A stretch of DNA of 64,000 nucleotides from Diadema setosum. Lineage: Eukaryota > Echinodermata > Echinoidea > Diadematoida > Diadematidae. A program made the translations under genes and the position numbers. The DNA lies in assembly GCF_964275005.1 (NCBI RefSeq), contig NC_092702.1, positions 6,605,830 to 6,669,829 on the forward strand, written 5' to 3'. Shown here piece by piece: positions 26,001 to 34,090 of the stretch (positions within the stretch are counted from its first letter, which is position 1; each line of letters starts with the position of its first letter). A model generated the notes under the pieces. The model ran no database searches and had not been told where the DNA came from. It worked only from the letters and a program-made list of their open reading frames with translations.

Positions 26001-29000
26001 TGATGCCTTGTGTACAGTCATATCAACGCTCGTCGACGCTCCATCGAGGTCGAAACTATCCGTGTTTATATGTGACTGGGGCATAAGGCCCCAGTAACAT
26101 ATAAACACGGATGCTCAATGATCTACACGGTGATCCGGGGAGATCCGGGAAGATCCGGGATAGTGTCTACCTCGATGAAGTGTCGACGAGCGTTGATATG
26201 ACTGTACACACGGTATCATTACGGCATCTACACGGATCAACACAGCAGCTACACGGCAGCCACACGGACCATCCCGGATTGCTCTGCCAACACGGCAATC
26301 CCTGGATGACGCCGGATGTTTTTGACCTTCTAAAGCTGCCGTGTTGGCCTCCCGGATGTCCCCGGACCTATACGGACCTCCATGAATGTCCATGGCGTCA
26401 ACACGGATCTCTCCCCGGATCATCCCGGATCAGATCCGGGGTGATCCGGCATGTAGGCTCTATATATGACTGGGGCTTTACGGCTTCCATTGAAAATTAC
26501 GGGAAGTGTCGGAAAATGAAAGACACTGTATTAACAATTATTCCTATACGTGATATACCAGCCACCTGCAATGCAGCAGGAAAAAAGAAAGAAAGAGAAA
26601 CTATGACAGTCTCTGACGCGACCAAAGGTCTTATATTAGAAGTGGAAAGAAAAACACTGAAACGGGTAGGCAGGAATTTTAGAGTGCAAGCAACTACATG
26701 TACAGAATGTATGCATAAGTCTTTTCACATGGCAACAACAGAGTAGTAACAGCAGAACATCCACGAGCATAAACAATGATAATGACAAACAGCTTGTGAC
26801 TTCTGTGGGGACATCATTCCAATATTTTGGATCTTTATACATAATTGTTTTGTTTTGTTTTGTTTTGCGAAAATTGTTCGAGTGCATGGAAGGTGGTGAT
26901 AAGCGTCACCTTGGCGAGTTGTATAGTGGTGGAAAGAATTGTCTCTTATGAACATCTTAAAAAAAAAAATCAGGAAGATCTTTTGAGGAAAATTTATACA
27001 TAAGAAATACATTAAAAAAGTTATAATAAAAAAAAATACCTAAGTTATAATCAAATATATATGTCAGTTTCAAAATTGTATTTTTCTGGAAAATGGTTAT
27101 AATAATCATAAGAAAGAGCGAATCCAGCAAATATTTTGATGCGTTACACCACGCAATAATTCCATAGTTGAGATATGGGGATATAGGGGTTGAATATATC
27201 TGCAATATGTTGTTGGGCAAAAAAAAAAATAATATATAAAAAAATGTTTCAGTTTGTTTAAGATTCCTGTGTCCCAAGAAAAAATTTTGCTCAAAGAATT
27301 AGAGCGCGTTTTCCAGGAGAGCAACTTCTATGGATATAGAGTCCTAAAAACTTAGTACTGTTCACTCAAGTTAAATTGATATCATTAATCTTAACATAAT
27401 CAGGAATAACTTACAGAGATTTGCTAAACTGTAACATAAACTCCTCAAAAAAAAAAGTTTGGAAATCTGAATTCAGTTGTAAATTTCTCCAGTTTGTAAG
27501 CACTAAACAATACATGTTTGATATCAATGGAAAGATTATTAATTTTTTTTTTCATGATATCCTACTCATTATGATTATGCTGTCAAATAAAGGGCTGTAC
27601 TCAAAAGTGTCTGATAAGATCTGCATTGAAAAGTTGTAGAACAAGAACGGTCCTTTAGTATGAATGAGAATGGTGGTGAAGGGTAAATAGAGAACATGCT
27701 CTTTTGTGTTATGTCTCTTGTTCTCAACTGGTCAGCCATAAATGCAAATTTCAATAGACATCTTAACTTCATATTCAAGTTTTCAGTAGTGCCATGCCAG
27801 GCAATTTTGATAGTTCATCAAGTTTTATGGTTGTACATAATGCCATGTATAAGCTATGTTCAAAAAGCCCGCGCCATAGGGCAAATTGAAGCTGAGATGC
27901 TTCAAAAAGATGACAACGCAAGACCACATTATACAGCGAGACTTGTGCGCAAATTTCTCGAGAGAGAGGGCATCACTAGAATGGACTGGCCTGTATGCAG
28001 CCCCGACCTCAACCCCACAGAACATGTCTGGGATCAACTTGGCCGAGCTGTGGGGAAGAGGGTCACAAATGCAACGACATTGTCAGGACTCCGTCAGATA
28101 CCGGTTGACGAGTGGAATGCCATTCCTCAGCATGCAGCGAATCACAAAGTTAATCAACAGCATGAGGACACGAAACAAAATAAATAAAAGGTCATGAAAG
28201 CATCACCAAACATGTATTACTTTATCACTTTCACCATTCAGATATTAATTTTTGACTACCAAATCTGGTGTAACAAAAGGAGAATCAAAGAATTTTTTTT
28301 TTTTTTTTTTTGGGGGGGGGGGGGGGTACTCAAGGTACATCTCCATGAGTTTCACAACACGTACTTTACCAACCACTGCAACAACCAATACATGCAATCT
28401 ACAATCAACGTCATTACATTAAGATATGTTTTTCCTTTGGAGGATCGTCAGACTGATGCCAAAACTCCCATTTCCTTATATTTATTCTTCTTCCTCCATT
28501 ATCAATTTCTGCACATGGTTACAGCAAGTGGGTAAAACAAGCAAACAAACAAGCATGTCAATGTTGAGTTTTCCACGCTTGCGTCCACATAATATCATTA
28601 TGGCTGTGTAAGGGAAATAATAACAGAAACGCACATGGACCTTCCTGTTTGAATATTTTTCCACCATATCACTGCAATTGTGACATGCTTTTTGTTTAAA
28701 ACAGAAAAAAAAAGAAAAGAAAATGGGGTTTAGAGTGAACCGCATGAGATACATACATCCTAGCAGGGTATATCCGTGCATTGATTCCTGACCAGATTTG
28801 GGGGTCTTACGATGGTTTCTGTCGCAAGGAGGCTCTGCCAGCATAAAAGCGAGCACAATCATGAACCCCCATGTTTACAATTGTTCTGCATTAAGTAACT
28901 CTTCTTCTACAATTTGATAAAGTTTCGTAAAAATGACATGGGTTTTGAATGTACAGCATGACATTCATGAACCCCACCTAAACAGGGAACCCACGAGAGG

Positions 29001-30876
29001 TTTATAACCAGATTTTGGGGTCCTAGGATGAGTTCTACCATAATCTTATAGCTATCTTATAACTAGCACATGAACCCCCATTTTTTATTGTTTTTCTGGA
29101 ATAAGTAAGCCTTCTACTATTTGGTCAAGTTTCGTGGAAATGACATGGGTTTTGAATGTACATCATAAGTTTTATGAACCCACCCTGTCAGGGCATCCCT
29201 GCATAGGTTCCTGACTAGATTTTGGGGACTTACGATGATATATGTTGCATGGGGGCGCTGCTAGCACAAAAACGAGCACATGAACCCCCACTTTTTATTG
29301 TTTTTCTGGAATAAGTAAGCCTTCTACAATTTGGCTAAGTTTCGTGAAAATGACATGGGTTTTCAATGTACAGCATAAGTTTTATGAACCTTGTCCTTCA
29401 GCTCACCCCTAACAGAAAACGTTGATGAGAAGGATTTGAGCGATTTCGGTGTTTTCTGCCGCGTGAGGGTGCTGTTTGCTCAAGAATGAGAGTGTAAAAC
29501 CAAACTTTAAAAGCTTTCTCTCGTTTTGGGTACCTTTTTCTGCAAATCTTGCAAATTTGGAGAAAATATCGTGGATTTTGAAAGGATTATGGGGAATTAA
29601 ATTTGTCATTGCAGATTTTGTTGCCAATCATGGTCTTGATCCTGTAACGCTATTTTTGGTACTGGACGGCAGATTAGTCATATTCTTCAAAGTCCCGTAG
29701 AAGAAAAACAAGCACATGAACCTATGGTTTTCTTTACATATTTGGGCTTCGGATGGGTCAAAGTTACGGACTGTCATGGCCATCCTCGTGAAAGCTGTCA
29801 AAGAGGCTATCTTGAAGACATAACTCAAAAAGTTTACGAATCCCTATACATGATTCGATATAGAAAGCAAGGACAGAGAAATAAGCCACTTGTCAGTGCG
29901 CTCCCATCCCATCAGATGAGGAAACTTCAACAGAGGCTCGATAAGGTTGATGATAAGCGCGACGACCAAGAGCAGCAGAGTCGACGATTCTGCCCCAAAT
30001 CCAGAGTCTAATTTGATCTCCTCGCAAGATATGTCCCAATAATAGTCAGATAGTCTCTCGCGAGCGCCGCAGTGCATTATCGTGTTCGTCATTATATCAT
30101 GTGCGTGTACAATTCAATTTGGCCTTTCACACAAATTTGTCATTTTCAGTGGGCTGTTGTGGGCAACCTGAACGAAGTCCAATCAGGAATGAGAAGTCTT
30201 AATGCTCTTCTCGTTACAGCTTCTATTCTGATGAGAATAATGCATGTTTGGAAGGAATACTGAGTAGATCATTCAGTATAAAGAAAAGGTTGAGGACTGC
30301 TATTCATTCTCTAAAACATGTCGGAAATTATAATGAGCTGATTTCTAAAAACTAAAAAGAAACAAAGATAGACAAAAACGAATAAGTGCGTTAGCCACCA
30401 TATCATAGATTTCAATCTAAGAGGAAGTATGAACGTTTCAAAGAGAATAGACACTTCCTTTTTGTGTTGTCACCATTTCAAAAGAATATGAATAAAGGCA
30501 GAGTTATCTAAGATGATAATAATTATTATTTACGCCCGCGCACATCTTTCAGGTTATTACTTGCGTCTTACTGAATTTAATCCACCTCTTCCGTCGATCT
30601 GCCTGTGTTTGTGGTTAAATGTGTCGCGAATACAAACCTTGATTTATTCTCTAGATAACATGAATGAAGTTAATGAACCATACAGGCTGTCTGAATTCAT
30701 ACAGTAGCGTTCAGAGCACATGGTTTACAAACACATTACAACGAATGGGTCGCTTTCGTTTCAAATCATTTATTACATGTATTATAACGCACCTAAATGT
30801 CTGGTTTGACAGGTATGTAGATAATATATTATATTCACATGCTCTTTTAAATCAGCAAATTGTAAATTACACTAAC

Positions 30877-30922
<46 letters not shown>

Positions 30923-32823
30923 TTTTTTCTATGTCGTCTTATCTGTCTAACAAAGCACCAGCCTCAACCTTCCTTGCTTAGTGGCTCCTTGTAGCATGAT
31001 AATGCCATAAATATATAATAGTCACGACAATAATGTCTTCCGACAATACTTACCTCATTGTAAGCGATGCGTTCTCGTTTAATCGAGTCCAGCTGTCGTA
31101 TGTGATGTTTTTCAGTGGTTCTAAGAAATTAAGTTGAAATGGAAAGAGTATCATCTCTATTGTACAGAAGCATGTCAAGTGGGGGTTTTGGAGCCTATCA
31201 TCGTTCAATATTCCAGATGACCCTCTGACGTAGCGAACATCAGTATACGAACATTGGACGTTTCGGAAATGTGACGATCAATTCAGGATATGAAAATAAG
31301 TATGTTACCTTTATTACAGAAAACCCCGTTTAATTTGGTTCAGTGGTCATGGAGAAATGTGGATCTTCGTAAACGTATGTCACGGGTCCATTTCTTCCAA
31401 GTTTAGCACTTGGATGCTCTTGGCATCCATATGAGTACAAAATATTTTGCTCACAGGTGACAGGCTACCAACAAATGAATTCGAATTTTGTGCATAACAT
31501 TACATCAATATGTGAGCATACACATTTGTAAATATGTAGATAATGCTGTCATAATTATCTTCATGAAGAAAAAAGAAAGAAAAAGAAAGGAGGAAACAAA
31601 AAGCAAAAATAAAAAACTTCAACGCAGTCTTCAATGAGTTAATAATTTCTTATCTTCCTTTAATCGTTCGTTTTCACACCTTAATCATGCTTGCAAAACT
31701 AAAAAGAATCTGCATTCTTGTTTCTGTTATTTATTTTTTCATTCATTTAGTTGAAAGGGAACAAGCAAAAGAGATTTTTGTGAGAGAACACAATGAACAA
31801 CTTGGTACACATGTACTTGTAATGCTCGAACACAATGGACAACTCGTCTCCTTATGCAAAACTTGGAGGGAAGGGACTTCTGATATGATCTACAAAGATC
31901 CCTGTGACCACTGAAACAAATCGACTGAAATTTTCCACGGGATGTACGTAATGAGTCATAGTCTCATACCCTTGAATTGCATTTCGATCAATTCATCACT
32001 TTGCAGAAAGTCCAATTGTATCTTTTTTTTAATACGATGTAGTAGATTAAAGAAAAGGATGACATTATTGTTACATTTTGAGTACTGCATTAATGTAACC
32101 GAAAATTCCAGAAAGTGTCATTACAACGTAACACGTTGCAGAAAGTCCAATTGTGTCTTCTTCTTTTTTTAATACAATGTAGTGGATTAAAGAAAAAGAT
32201 GATATTATTGTAACATTTAGAGTGCTGCATTAGATGTAACTGAAAATTCCAGAAAGTGTCTTTACAACGTAACACGACGTGCTTTTTTCATATCTTCCTT
32301 TACTCATTTGCTTTCACACTGTAATAATGCGTGCAAAACTTAGAAAAAAAAATCACCATTCTTTTTTATGTTATTCATTCTTTCATTTCTTCAGTTGAAC
32401 ATAAAGATCGGAAATAAAGAGAGAATTCTTACATATACGTATTATTGAATAGCTTTTAATTTTGCAAACTACATGATAGAAATATCACGATAATGGTTTT
32501 TGATGAATTTATCAGGTCTTCGCAATGACGGGTTGCATAACAAATAGTAGCTGCACTCCAAGTAAGTAAACGTGTTATACTCGGGTACACGCATACACAG
32601 TTCACGTATTATCATAGTACGAGAACTTAGGAGAATAAACGTATTATGTTCGGGTACACACATACACATATCACGTATTATCATGGTGCGAGAACTTACG
32701 TTTAAACGGCAGCTGAGTGAGATGATAGTCAGTTGCAGTGAAGACAGCCATGAACATGATCATCAGGAATACAACTAAGGTAAAAACTGATTTCAGATAT
32801 CTGATGTCCAACAATGCAGCCAT
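11421..32823 (-). CDS. alpha-2,8-sialyltransferase (ST8Sia family), 4 exons
   Basis: Golgi type II enzyme predicted to transfer sialic acid from CMP-sialic acid onto sialylated glycans. The coding exons are 32823-32700, 31120-31054, 12955-12367 and 11807-11421. They join in phase to 1167 nt (388 aa), a normal length for this family. Residues 1-10 are cytosolic and about 11-31 form the signal anchor. The stem carries NIT and NAS sequons. Exon 3 contains sialylmotif L (CSVVGNAGVLLGSACG ... DVGSKVNLMTFN) and exon 4 contains motif S (RPSSGLAMYAAATQFC.RITLFGFYPF), motif III (HHYYD) and motif VS (HAMPEE). All hallmark residues are present and there is no premature stop. The intron 1 and 2 phases (1 and 2) fit exactly. 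The exon 3 donor has two options: GTATCT gives the in-frame join used here, while the stronger-looking GTATGT four bases earlier would require another acceptor. The ST8Sia subtype cannot be decided from sequence alone. Both large introns are full of transposons. Confidence 0.92.
11926..12035 (+). repeat. tRNA-derived SINE, copy 1
   Basis: tRNA-like head with a perfect B box (GGTTTCGAATCCC, 11975-11987) and a weak A box, followed by 'tgcccatgattttta' and 'tcata'. The same head and tail occur at 14300-14440 in reverse orientation, which shows a SINE family rather than a tRNA gene. It sits in intron 3 of the sialyltransferase, only about 120 bp from exon 4. Confidence 0.7.
12075..12230. repeat. 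GTGGCCGTTATAGACAGGTG direct repeat
   Basis: The phrase 'gtggccgttatagacaggtg' at about 12104 returns with changes at 12198-12222 ('tttatagacaggtggccgct'), and 'ggccacc' starts the block. It looks like an interspersed repeat with internal repetition. No ends were found. Confidence 0.5.
12367..12955 (-). CDS. sialyltransferase exon 3 (sialylmotif L)
   Basis: The acceptor CAG|G at 12956/12955 completes an Arg codon with the previous AG. It encodes the N-terminal half of the catalytic domain, including the CMP-sialic-acid-binding sialylmotif L with its conserved Cys, VVGN and GCG-like (ACG) blocks, plus several NxT sequons. The donor is ambiguous: ending at 12367 (TAT|GTATCT) keeps frame with exon 4, while 12371 (CG|GTATGT) has the better consensus but breaks frame with the obvious acceptor. 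Confidence 0.9.
13028..13389. mobile_element. 362-bp foldback MITE, TTAA target site
   Basis: Begins AGGGGATGGCTAGTAACTGA and ends with the inverted counterpart ...ATCCCCT, flanked by TTAA on both sides (13024-13027 and 13390-13393). The two arms, each about 165 bp, are inverted copies of one another, and only a short loop with 'gccccgtcactgtacaggc' separates them. Full relatives are at 15959-16315 and a half copy at 11128. The TTAA duplication suggests piggyBac- or Kolobok-type mobilisation. It lies in intron 2 of the sialyltransferase, 73 bp beyond exon 3. Confidence 0.92.
13390..14263. other. intronic, nothing recognised
   Basis: AT-rich part of the large sialyltransferase intron. I see no repeat match, coding motif or strong inverted structure. 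Confidence 0.5.
14264..14568 (-). repeat. tRNA-derived SINE, copy 2, with flanking repeats
   Basis: On the minus strand, 14435 to 14365 forms a tRNA-like head: GCTCGGTGGTCTAGTGG (A box), a CCTG/CAGG anticodon stem and AGATTCGAATCC (B box). The acceptor-like ends can pair, but the anticodon loop does not suit a metazoan tRNA. It is followed by 'cacccatgatttttt' and 'atcatggctactac'. A 33-bp sequence (ttgcaactgattgacaaatt...) is present on both sides at 14264-14297 and 14534-14566, either a long target duplication or a conserved part of the element. Confidence 0.72.
14698..15952. repeat. 1.25-kb palindrome with 315-bp spacer
   Basis: 14698-15127 reads as an inverted copy of 15443-15952: 'ccatgggcca', 'ggtaccacctgaggtggcaa', 'tagcttagtcataataaatg' and 'ttccggtgaaaacgct' occur in both arms in opposite orientation. 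Both arms therefore encode the same 20-residue peptide start (MSSLVIINEFLTNLVS), a side effect of the palindrome. The right arm has an internal duplication of about 70 bp ('ttggatattcccttcg', 15569 and 15638). There is no transposase. Its right end lies directly against the TTAA foldback element at 15959. Confidence 0.85.
15959..16315. mobile_element. 357-bp foldback MITE, TTAA target site
   Basis: Second complete member of the foldback family: AGGGGATGGCGAGTAACTGA ... AGCCATCCCCT between TTAA at 15955-15958 and TTAA at 16316-16319. Arms and loop match the copy at 13028 with scattered substitutions, so the copies are of similar but not identical age. Confidence 0.92.
16525..16568. repeat. (AT)n microsatellite
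   Basis: Uninterrupted AT dinucleotide run of about 42 bp. Confidence 0.95.
16569..17802. other. intronic, nothing recognised
   Basis: No gene or repeat family identified. Contains a GA run followed by a G run at 17573-17606. A TAGGCCTATA word occurs at about 17143. Confidence 0.5.
17885..20890 (-). pseudogene. CR1-like LINE with 2A peptide, decayed
   Basis: Read on the minus strand: an ORF1-like start with a hydrophobic segment, 2A peptide and PHD-like zinc finger (20882-20640); a proline-rich linker; and an APE endonuclease (KIVTVNFQSVKNKK, IIGTETWLN, KDRADGYGGVLIA, ALYRPPSSSP, ISDHDIIVV; 20500-19740). A linker with a basic region (VKRLTRRKK) follows, then the reverse transcriptase (KATGPDGLP near 19060; DVLLLDFSKAFDVVPH near 18740; YINDLP...LCADDCMLY near 18480; TAKYLGVHL near 18270) and the C-terminal FFPDTIRLWNALPQ block near 18130. 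It ends with a GAA-type short repeat at 17892-17910. The catalytic DD is intact, but at least five frameshifts or stops, including an AAAC-repeat expansion at 20003-20032, break the frame. It lies in intron 2 of the sialyltransferase, same strand. Confidence 0.92.
20640..20882 (-). pseudogene. LINE ORF1 N-terminus: leader, 2A, PHD-like finger
   Basis: Residues 12-25 are a Leu-rich hydrophobic stretch (ALLYLSLLVLALSS). Residues 26-33 are DVELNPGP, matching the 2A consensus D-V/I-E-x-N-P-G-P, at which ribosomes skip the Gly-Pro bond. Residues 39-66 hold Cys39-x2-Cys42-x12-Cys55-x2-Cys58 and a final Cys66, a PHD-type zinc finger in which the usual His (WYH) is Thr63 (WYT). Similar leader-2A-PHD arrangements are known in non-LTR retrotransposons of sea urchins and other marine invertebrates. 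The frame breaks just after Cys66. Confidence 0.88.
20911..21986. mobile_element. GC-rich TIR element, GTCACACC termini
   Basis: Left end TCGTGTCACACCTTTCCGGG, with its inverted copy ending at 21986. A further inverted copy of the same terminus ends at 21822 (...GGTGTGACAGGGCC), so either two elements are nested or one end was duplicated. The interior is unusually GC-rich for this locus and full of short variants of 'cttgcgtg', 'cgcacct' and 'ccggg'. No target duplication is evident and there is no coding capacity. Confidence 0.7.
22977..23033. repeat. (GT)n microsatellite
   Basis: TG dinucleotide run of about 55 bp with a single interruption. Confidence 0.95.
23034..23469. other. intronic, nothing recognised
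   Basis: No feature supported between the microsatellite and the LINE fragment. Confidence 0.45.
23470..24670 (+). pseudogene. LINE RT fragment, decayed
   Basis: Plus-strand translation in shifting frames gives LFSKAF-like and YGIRGKALALVREYL-like sequence (23560-23680), GPL.FIIHIDDF (23785-23820), then SIKILGVCVNN..LSWKCHINDICKI (24060-24140) and the C-terminal LINE block with RLHTRTHN and a run of Cys/His codons near 24600. Many stops and shifts. No endonuclease is seen, so it is 5'-truncated and inactive. Opposite strand to the host gene. Confidence 0.75.
24671..25141. other. intronic; short tandem duplication only
   Basis: The phrase 'agagaaatac.atggaaccta' occurs twice in tandem at 24874-24930 (28-bp period). 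An A-run lies at 25007. Nothing else recognised. Confidence 0.5.
25145..26477. mobile_element. 1.33-kb GC-rich foldback element, TTA target
   Basis: Starts AGCCCCAGCCAC and ends GACTGGGGCT, flanked by TTA at 25142-25144 and 26478-26480. The interior is built almost entirely from 10-15 bp variants such as 'acggcatctacacgg', 'atcaacacgg' and 'gatccggg', forward in 25165-25490 and inverted in 25600-26070. A pair of element ends meets head to head at 26075-26095 (GACTGGGGC-ATAAG-GCCCCAG), so a second shorter unit (26087-26477) is joined on. No coding capacity. It contrasts sharply with the AT-rich surroundings. Confidence 0.85.
26790..27235 (-). pseudogene. LINE C-terminal fragment, decayed
   Basis: Minus-strand translation shows ISPYLNYGIIAWCNASKYLLDSLF (27215-27130), then in other frames DNSFHHYTTRQGDAYHHLPCTRT (26950-26880) and PKYWNDVPTEVTS (26830-26790). 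These are the thumb and C-terminal blocks of a LINE ORF2. Three frames are needed. No active site is present. Confidence 0.8.
27860..28190 (+). pseudogene. Tc1-like transposase C-terminal fragment
   Basis: Encodes DDNARPHYTARLVRKFLERE...MDWPVCSPDLNPTEHVWDQLGR, the last part of the Tc1/mariner DDE catalytic core. The Asp is at 27912-27914 and the Glu at 28020-28022, with 35 residues between instead of Tc1's usual 34, because of an extra Tyr after DNARPH. The helix-turn-helix and first Asp are missing upstream. The last 15 codons are in a shifted frame. Inactive remnant in intron 2 of the sialyltransferase. Confidence 0.88.
28290..28327. repeat. poly-T/poly-G tract
   Basis: About 20 T followed by about 14 G. 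Low complexity only. Confidence 0.9.
28740..29395. repeat. ~210-bp tandem repeat, three units
   Basis: The unit 'agcacatgaaccccca ... ttctgg.ataagtaa.c.cttctac.atttg ... gaaatgacatgggttttgaatgta' starts near 28857, 29067 and 29278 (period about 210 bp). Units two and three are most alike, and the third is truncated at about 29390. Non-coding. Confidence 0.85.
29396..31053. other. intronic, no gene supported
   Basis: Ordinary AT-rich intron sequence. A (CT)n run of 38 bp lies at 30882-30919. An open frame at 30092-29844 (minus) has a hydrophobic core but no splice or start context and no known domain. Confidence 0.5.
31054..31120 (-). CDS. sialyltransferase exon 2 (stem)
   Basis: A 67-nt exon. 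The acceptor is a pyrimidine-rich tract ending TTCTTAG, and the donor is ATGAG|GTAAGT. It encodes PLKNITYDSWTRLNENAS and a few more residues, with two N-glycosylation sequons, as expected for a Golgi stem. Its phases (1 in, 2 out) match exons 1 and 3 exactly, which is the main support for such a short exon. Confidence 0.8.
31650..32420. repeat. nested direct repeats in intron 1
   Basis: Two tandem copies of a 136-bp unit ('ttgcagaaagtccaattgt ... cagaaagtgtc.ttacaacgta') occupy 32002-32138 and 32139-32276. Around them, 31655-31770 ('atcttccttta...ttcacac...aat..tg..tgcaaaact') recurs at 32290-32410. The layout is x-y-y-x'. Confidence 0.75.
31687..31914 (+). other. 75-codon open frame, doubtful
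   Basis: ATG-initiated frame with a hydrophobic N-terminus (ICILVSVIYFFIHL) followed by a hydrophilic segment, superficially secretory. It lies in the sialyltransferase intron on the opposite strand. A diverged copy at 32320-32410 does not keep the frame open. No family recognised; I consider it probably non-coding. Confidence 0.15.
32700..32823 (-). CDS. sialyltransferase exon 1 (signal anchor)
   Basis: Starts with ATG at 32823 and encodes 41 codons plus one base. A short basic/polar N-terminus (MAALLDIRYLK) is followed by about 20 hydrophobic residues (SVFTLVVFLMIMFMAVFTA), typical of a Golgi type II signal anchor. It ends at a consensus donor, C|GTAAGT. The leftover C combines with AA of the next exon to give Gln. 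An upstream in-frame extension exists, but this Met just before the anchor is the natural start. Confidence 0.85.
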
Positions 32824-32964
32824 TTTTTTTTTTTTAAATCTCACACTAATTGTTTGTGGAGATTTCTGTTGGGTGTATGTGAGGGCACGTTGTTGACTTA
32901 AGGCAGTATTTTCACGGGGTATACGCGAAAGATTTGTGAAAGACACGAATGTGAAAACGGCAAT

Positions 32965-33165
32965 GACGCTTCTTGGATCAAGCCAACACGGAACGTCTTG
33001 TCCATGCCTTTGTCACCACGCACCTTGACTATTGTAATTCTCTGTATATCAACCTTCGCTATGCCCATATTGCCCCATGCAAAGAATCCAGAACACAGCA
33101 GCTCATCTCGTCTCTCGCACCAAGAAATCCGACCACTTCACCCCCATCCTTCGCTCCTTTCACTG
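32965..33165 (+). pseudogene. LINE RT thumb fragment
   Basis: Encodes ERLVHAFVTTHLDYCNSLY, then after a frameshift MQRIQNTAAHLVSRTKKSDHFTPILRSFHW, the familiar C-terminal RT block of CR1/Jockey-type LINEs. Only about 65 codons remain. It is joined directly to the dispersed repeat that starts near 33165. Confidence 0.85.
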
Positions 33166-33500
33166 GGGTCCTTCGTATACGGGTCATTCTATGATGATCT
33201 TAATTTCCAAAGAACTCGGAAAGTTATGGCTGAAGCTGATTATCCATAAAAACACCGACATGTATCAAAACAACTCCTCCAAGGCTCTTAAAATGGGTAA
33301 CATTGACTCGTGATATTTGTTTGTATAATCCTTGAGCTGCAGCAGAGTTTTGAGTAATGTGAAGAAGCGTGAAGTTTCTGTTGTGGAAGAGCTGCTAAGC
33401 TCAACCAGAGACTTTTATTATCATTCATTAAAACAAACAAATACAAATGCATAATCATACTAATTTTCCAGTCGTTCCTTTTGATAAAGTAACCATTAAT
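33165..33500 (+). repeat. dispersed 330-bp repeat, copy 1
   Basis: Contains 'gaactcggaaagttatggctgaa', 'aaggctcttaaa.tgggtaacatt', 'gtttctgttgtggaagagctgctaa' and 'aaatgcataatcata.'. An inverted copy is at 42480-42830. No TIR or coding sequence seen. It may be the 3' end of a LINE, since this copy directly follows RT sequence. Confidence 0.75.
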
Positions 33501-33809
33501 AACAGGTGCAATATTCTATGTCGTGGTTGTTTTTTTTTTTTGTTTTTTTTTGTTGTTGTTGTTATTGAGTGTTAAGATTTCTGTGATATTTTATATATGA
33601 ATTAATGACACTTTTATTTTCCCCTAAGATTCCTCTAATGGCAAAAAGGCAAGAGTCATGAAAGTACTAAGCCGAATGAGCTCTTAAGAGTTTTCCTCAA
33701 CATTCTGAATAAACATGATTGTTCAGGGTAAAAGCTATCCAGCAAAATACAAATAAATGTCTCTATCATTATCATAGGTATACTGGCTCTTTTTTGTGAT
33801 ACCACTGTC

Positions 33810-34090
33810 TTTTTTTTTCTAATTGGAACAAACTTGCTTATCTTGATCAGATACTGACAAAACAGTCCAGTTTCCCAACTTTGCATATGCCGAACGCAGC
33901 TGAGCGGCACGTGTTGTTTATATGCCTCTGTAGCTTGAGCTTGTGGTCTACGACAACCCCGAGATCTCGAACTGATGCTGACGGGGAGATAGCATCTCCA
34001 ATACAGTTGTTGGGAAAGGGCGTTGATTGGCGAAACTGAGATGTGACGTGCAGGATCTCAGTCTTAGACTCGTTGAGTTTGAATTGGTTC
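33810..34090 (-). pseudogene. LINE RT fragment
   Basis: Minus strand: KLNESKTEILHVTSQ, then IGDAISPSASVRDLGVVVDH and LQRHINNTCRSAAFGI, the region after the RT palm in CR1/Jockey-type elements. Intact for about 80 codons, then degraded towards 33810. No other part of the element is adjacent. Confidence 0.85.

Noticed and set aside
25145..26477. CRISPR-like array because of many short similar repeats
   Set aside because: Repeats are degenerate, unevenly spaced, inverted between halves and lie within a TIR element in an animal genome.
29844..30092. Minus-strand 82-codon frame with a hydrophobic core, resembling a signal anchor
   Set aside because: No splice consensus or downstream exon in phase was found, and the true signal-anchor exon of the sialyltransferase is at 32700-32823.
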